A stretch of 5,909 nt of DNA from Chromatiales bacterium (GTDB taxonomy: Bacteria; Pseudomonadota; Gammaproteobacteria; Chromatiales; Chromatiaceae). The stretch lies in contig JAKSCN010000075.1 of assembly GCA_022360595.1 (NCBI GenBank), forward strand, positions 1-5,909, written 5' to 3'. Made by a program: the position numbers and the translations under genes. Below the pieces are notes generated by a model that made no database searches, was not told where the DNA came from, and was given only the letters and a program-made list of their open reading frames with translations. This document shows, piece by piece, positions 5,468 to 5,909 of the stretch; position 1 is the stretch's first letter; the number at the start of each line of letters is the position of its first letter.

Positions 5468-5909
5468 TCAGGCAATCATGGCGCTCAACTGTTGATAGAG
5501 ATCTCTCGCCTCTGTCGCCAGCTCACCGGTGACAGCTTCCTCTCTATTGTGATCAATATTGGGATTCATTTCCAGATGGGCCATCTGATCAGCATAGTTG
5601 ATCACCGCCTGATGATTGGCCAGCATATCGGTGCCAGTGTCGTGATGGTAACGAATGGTGTGAACCAAGCTCGATGGCAAACCCCATTCCGCCAGCAGAT
5701 CGGCGCCAAGCTCGGCGTGATTAAAACCAAAATGCCGCTCTTCGATGCGGCAGCCATCCATACCCACTTGGCCTTCCTGCAGCGCAGATTCATACTCGAT
5801 CGGTTTGAGGGTCAACAACAGCAGTTTGCCGATATCGTGCAACAATCCCGCAATAAAGAGATCTCCGGGAGAGCCAACCTTGATGCGATTCGCCACAACT
5901 TTACTGGCG
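5468..5909 (-). CDS. HDOD-domain protein, C-terminal part (partial, 5' end outside window)
   Basis: The frame is open to the right edge of the window; 146 residues plus a TGA stop (5470-5468) are visible. A GTG codon at 5896-5894 could be read as a start, but residues ASKV precede it in frame, and the HDOD fold needs an N-terminal half, so it is better taken as internal and the gene as cut. The visible part has GLLHDIGKLLLL with the H24-D25 pair (numbered from the first complete codon), then EERHFGFNHAELGADLLAEWGLPSSLVHTIRYHHD, the usual C-terminal block with an 'fG.(D/N)HAE.GA.LL..W.LP' pattern and a closing HH. HDOD proteins are cytoplasmic signalling or regulatory proteins related to HD phosphohydrolases, but most lack proven catalysis; their partners are not predictable here. 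Whether another domain lies upstream is unknown. Confidence 0.82.
   Translation of the reverse strand, partial: ASKVVANRIKVGSPGDLFIAGLLHDIGKLLLLTLKPIEYESALQEGQVGMDGCRIEERHFGFNHAELGADLLAEWGLPSSLVHTIRYHHDTGTDMLANHQAVINYADQMAHLEMNPNIDHNREEAVTGELATEARDLYQQLSAMIA

Noticed and set aside
5894..5896. GTG as the true start of the HDOD gene
   Set aside because: The frame stays open to the window edge, and the visible part is only the C-terminal part of an HDOD domain, so the gene most likely begins outside the window.

Overview
The window looks like chromosomal DNA from a gammaproteobacterium, possibly one of the sulfur-oxidising or purple-sulfur-type lineages. This is inference. It rests on moderate GC, a REP-type element carrying a GGAGCGGC head, an HDOD signalling protein, and a DmdC-type acyl-CoA dehydrogenase beside an anaerobic-type 2-oxoacid oxidoreductase. 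No sequence here fixes the species.

Layout: (1) At 2-229 is the C-terminal end of an acyl-CoA dehydrogenase, followed by a perfect hairpin. A PaaI-like hotdog thioesterase follows on the same strand (334-762). (2) A 277-base gene-free region (763-1039) holds two small GC-rich dyads, an AT-rich stretch, a perfect 16-bp palindrome (940-955), promoter-like hexamers and a 10-bp leader stem-loop (991-1024). (3) A tight four-gene operon (1040-4063) encodes gamma, delta, alpha and beta subunits of a pyruvate/2-oxoacid:ferredoxin oxidoreductase. The gene gaps are only 6-8 bases. (4) A REP/BIME-like inverted pair (4070-4130) separates it from a convergent MFS transporter gene (4146-5330, minus). (5) An HDOD protein gene follows (5468-5909, minus), cut by the window end.

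How the genes may work together: beta carries thiamine diphosphate and one Fe4S4 cluster. Delta carries two Fe4S4 clusters. Alpha and gamma supply the remaining domains. The complex interconverts pyruvate (or another 2-oxoacid) plus CoA with acyl-CoA, CO2 and reduced ferredoxin. The upstream acyl-CoA dehydrogenase and thioesterase also handle acyl-CoAs. The palindrome before the operon resembles, from memory, operators of acyl-CoA or branched-chain regulators such as LiuR. That raises but does not prove a shared acyl-CoA theme.

I found no clearly new multi-gene system. The points most worth a second look are the control region before the operon, an unusual Cys spacing in the delta subunit, and the REP pair between the convergent genes. 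I saw no tRNA, rRNA, CRISPR array, insertion sequence or phage gene.
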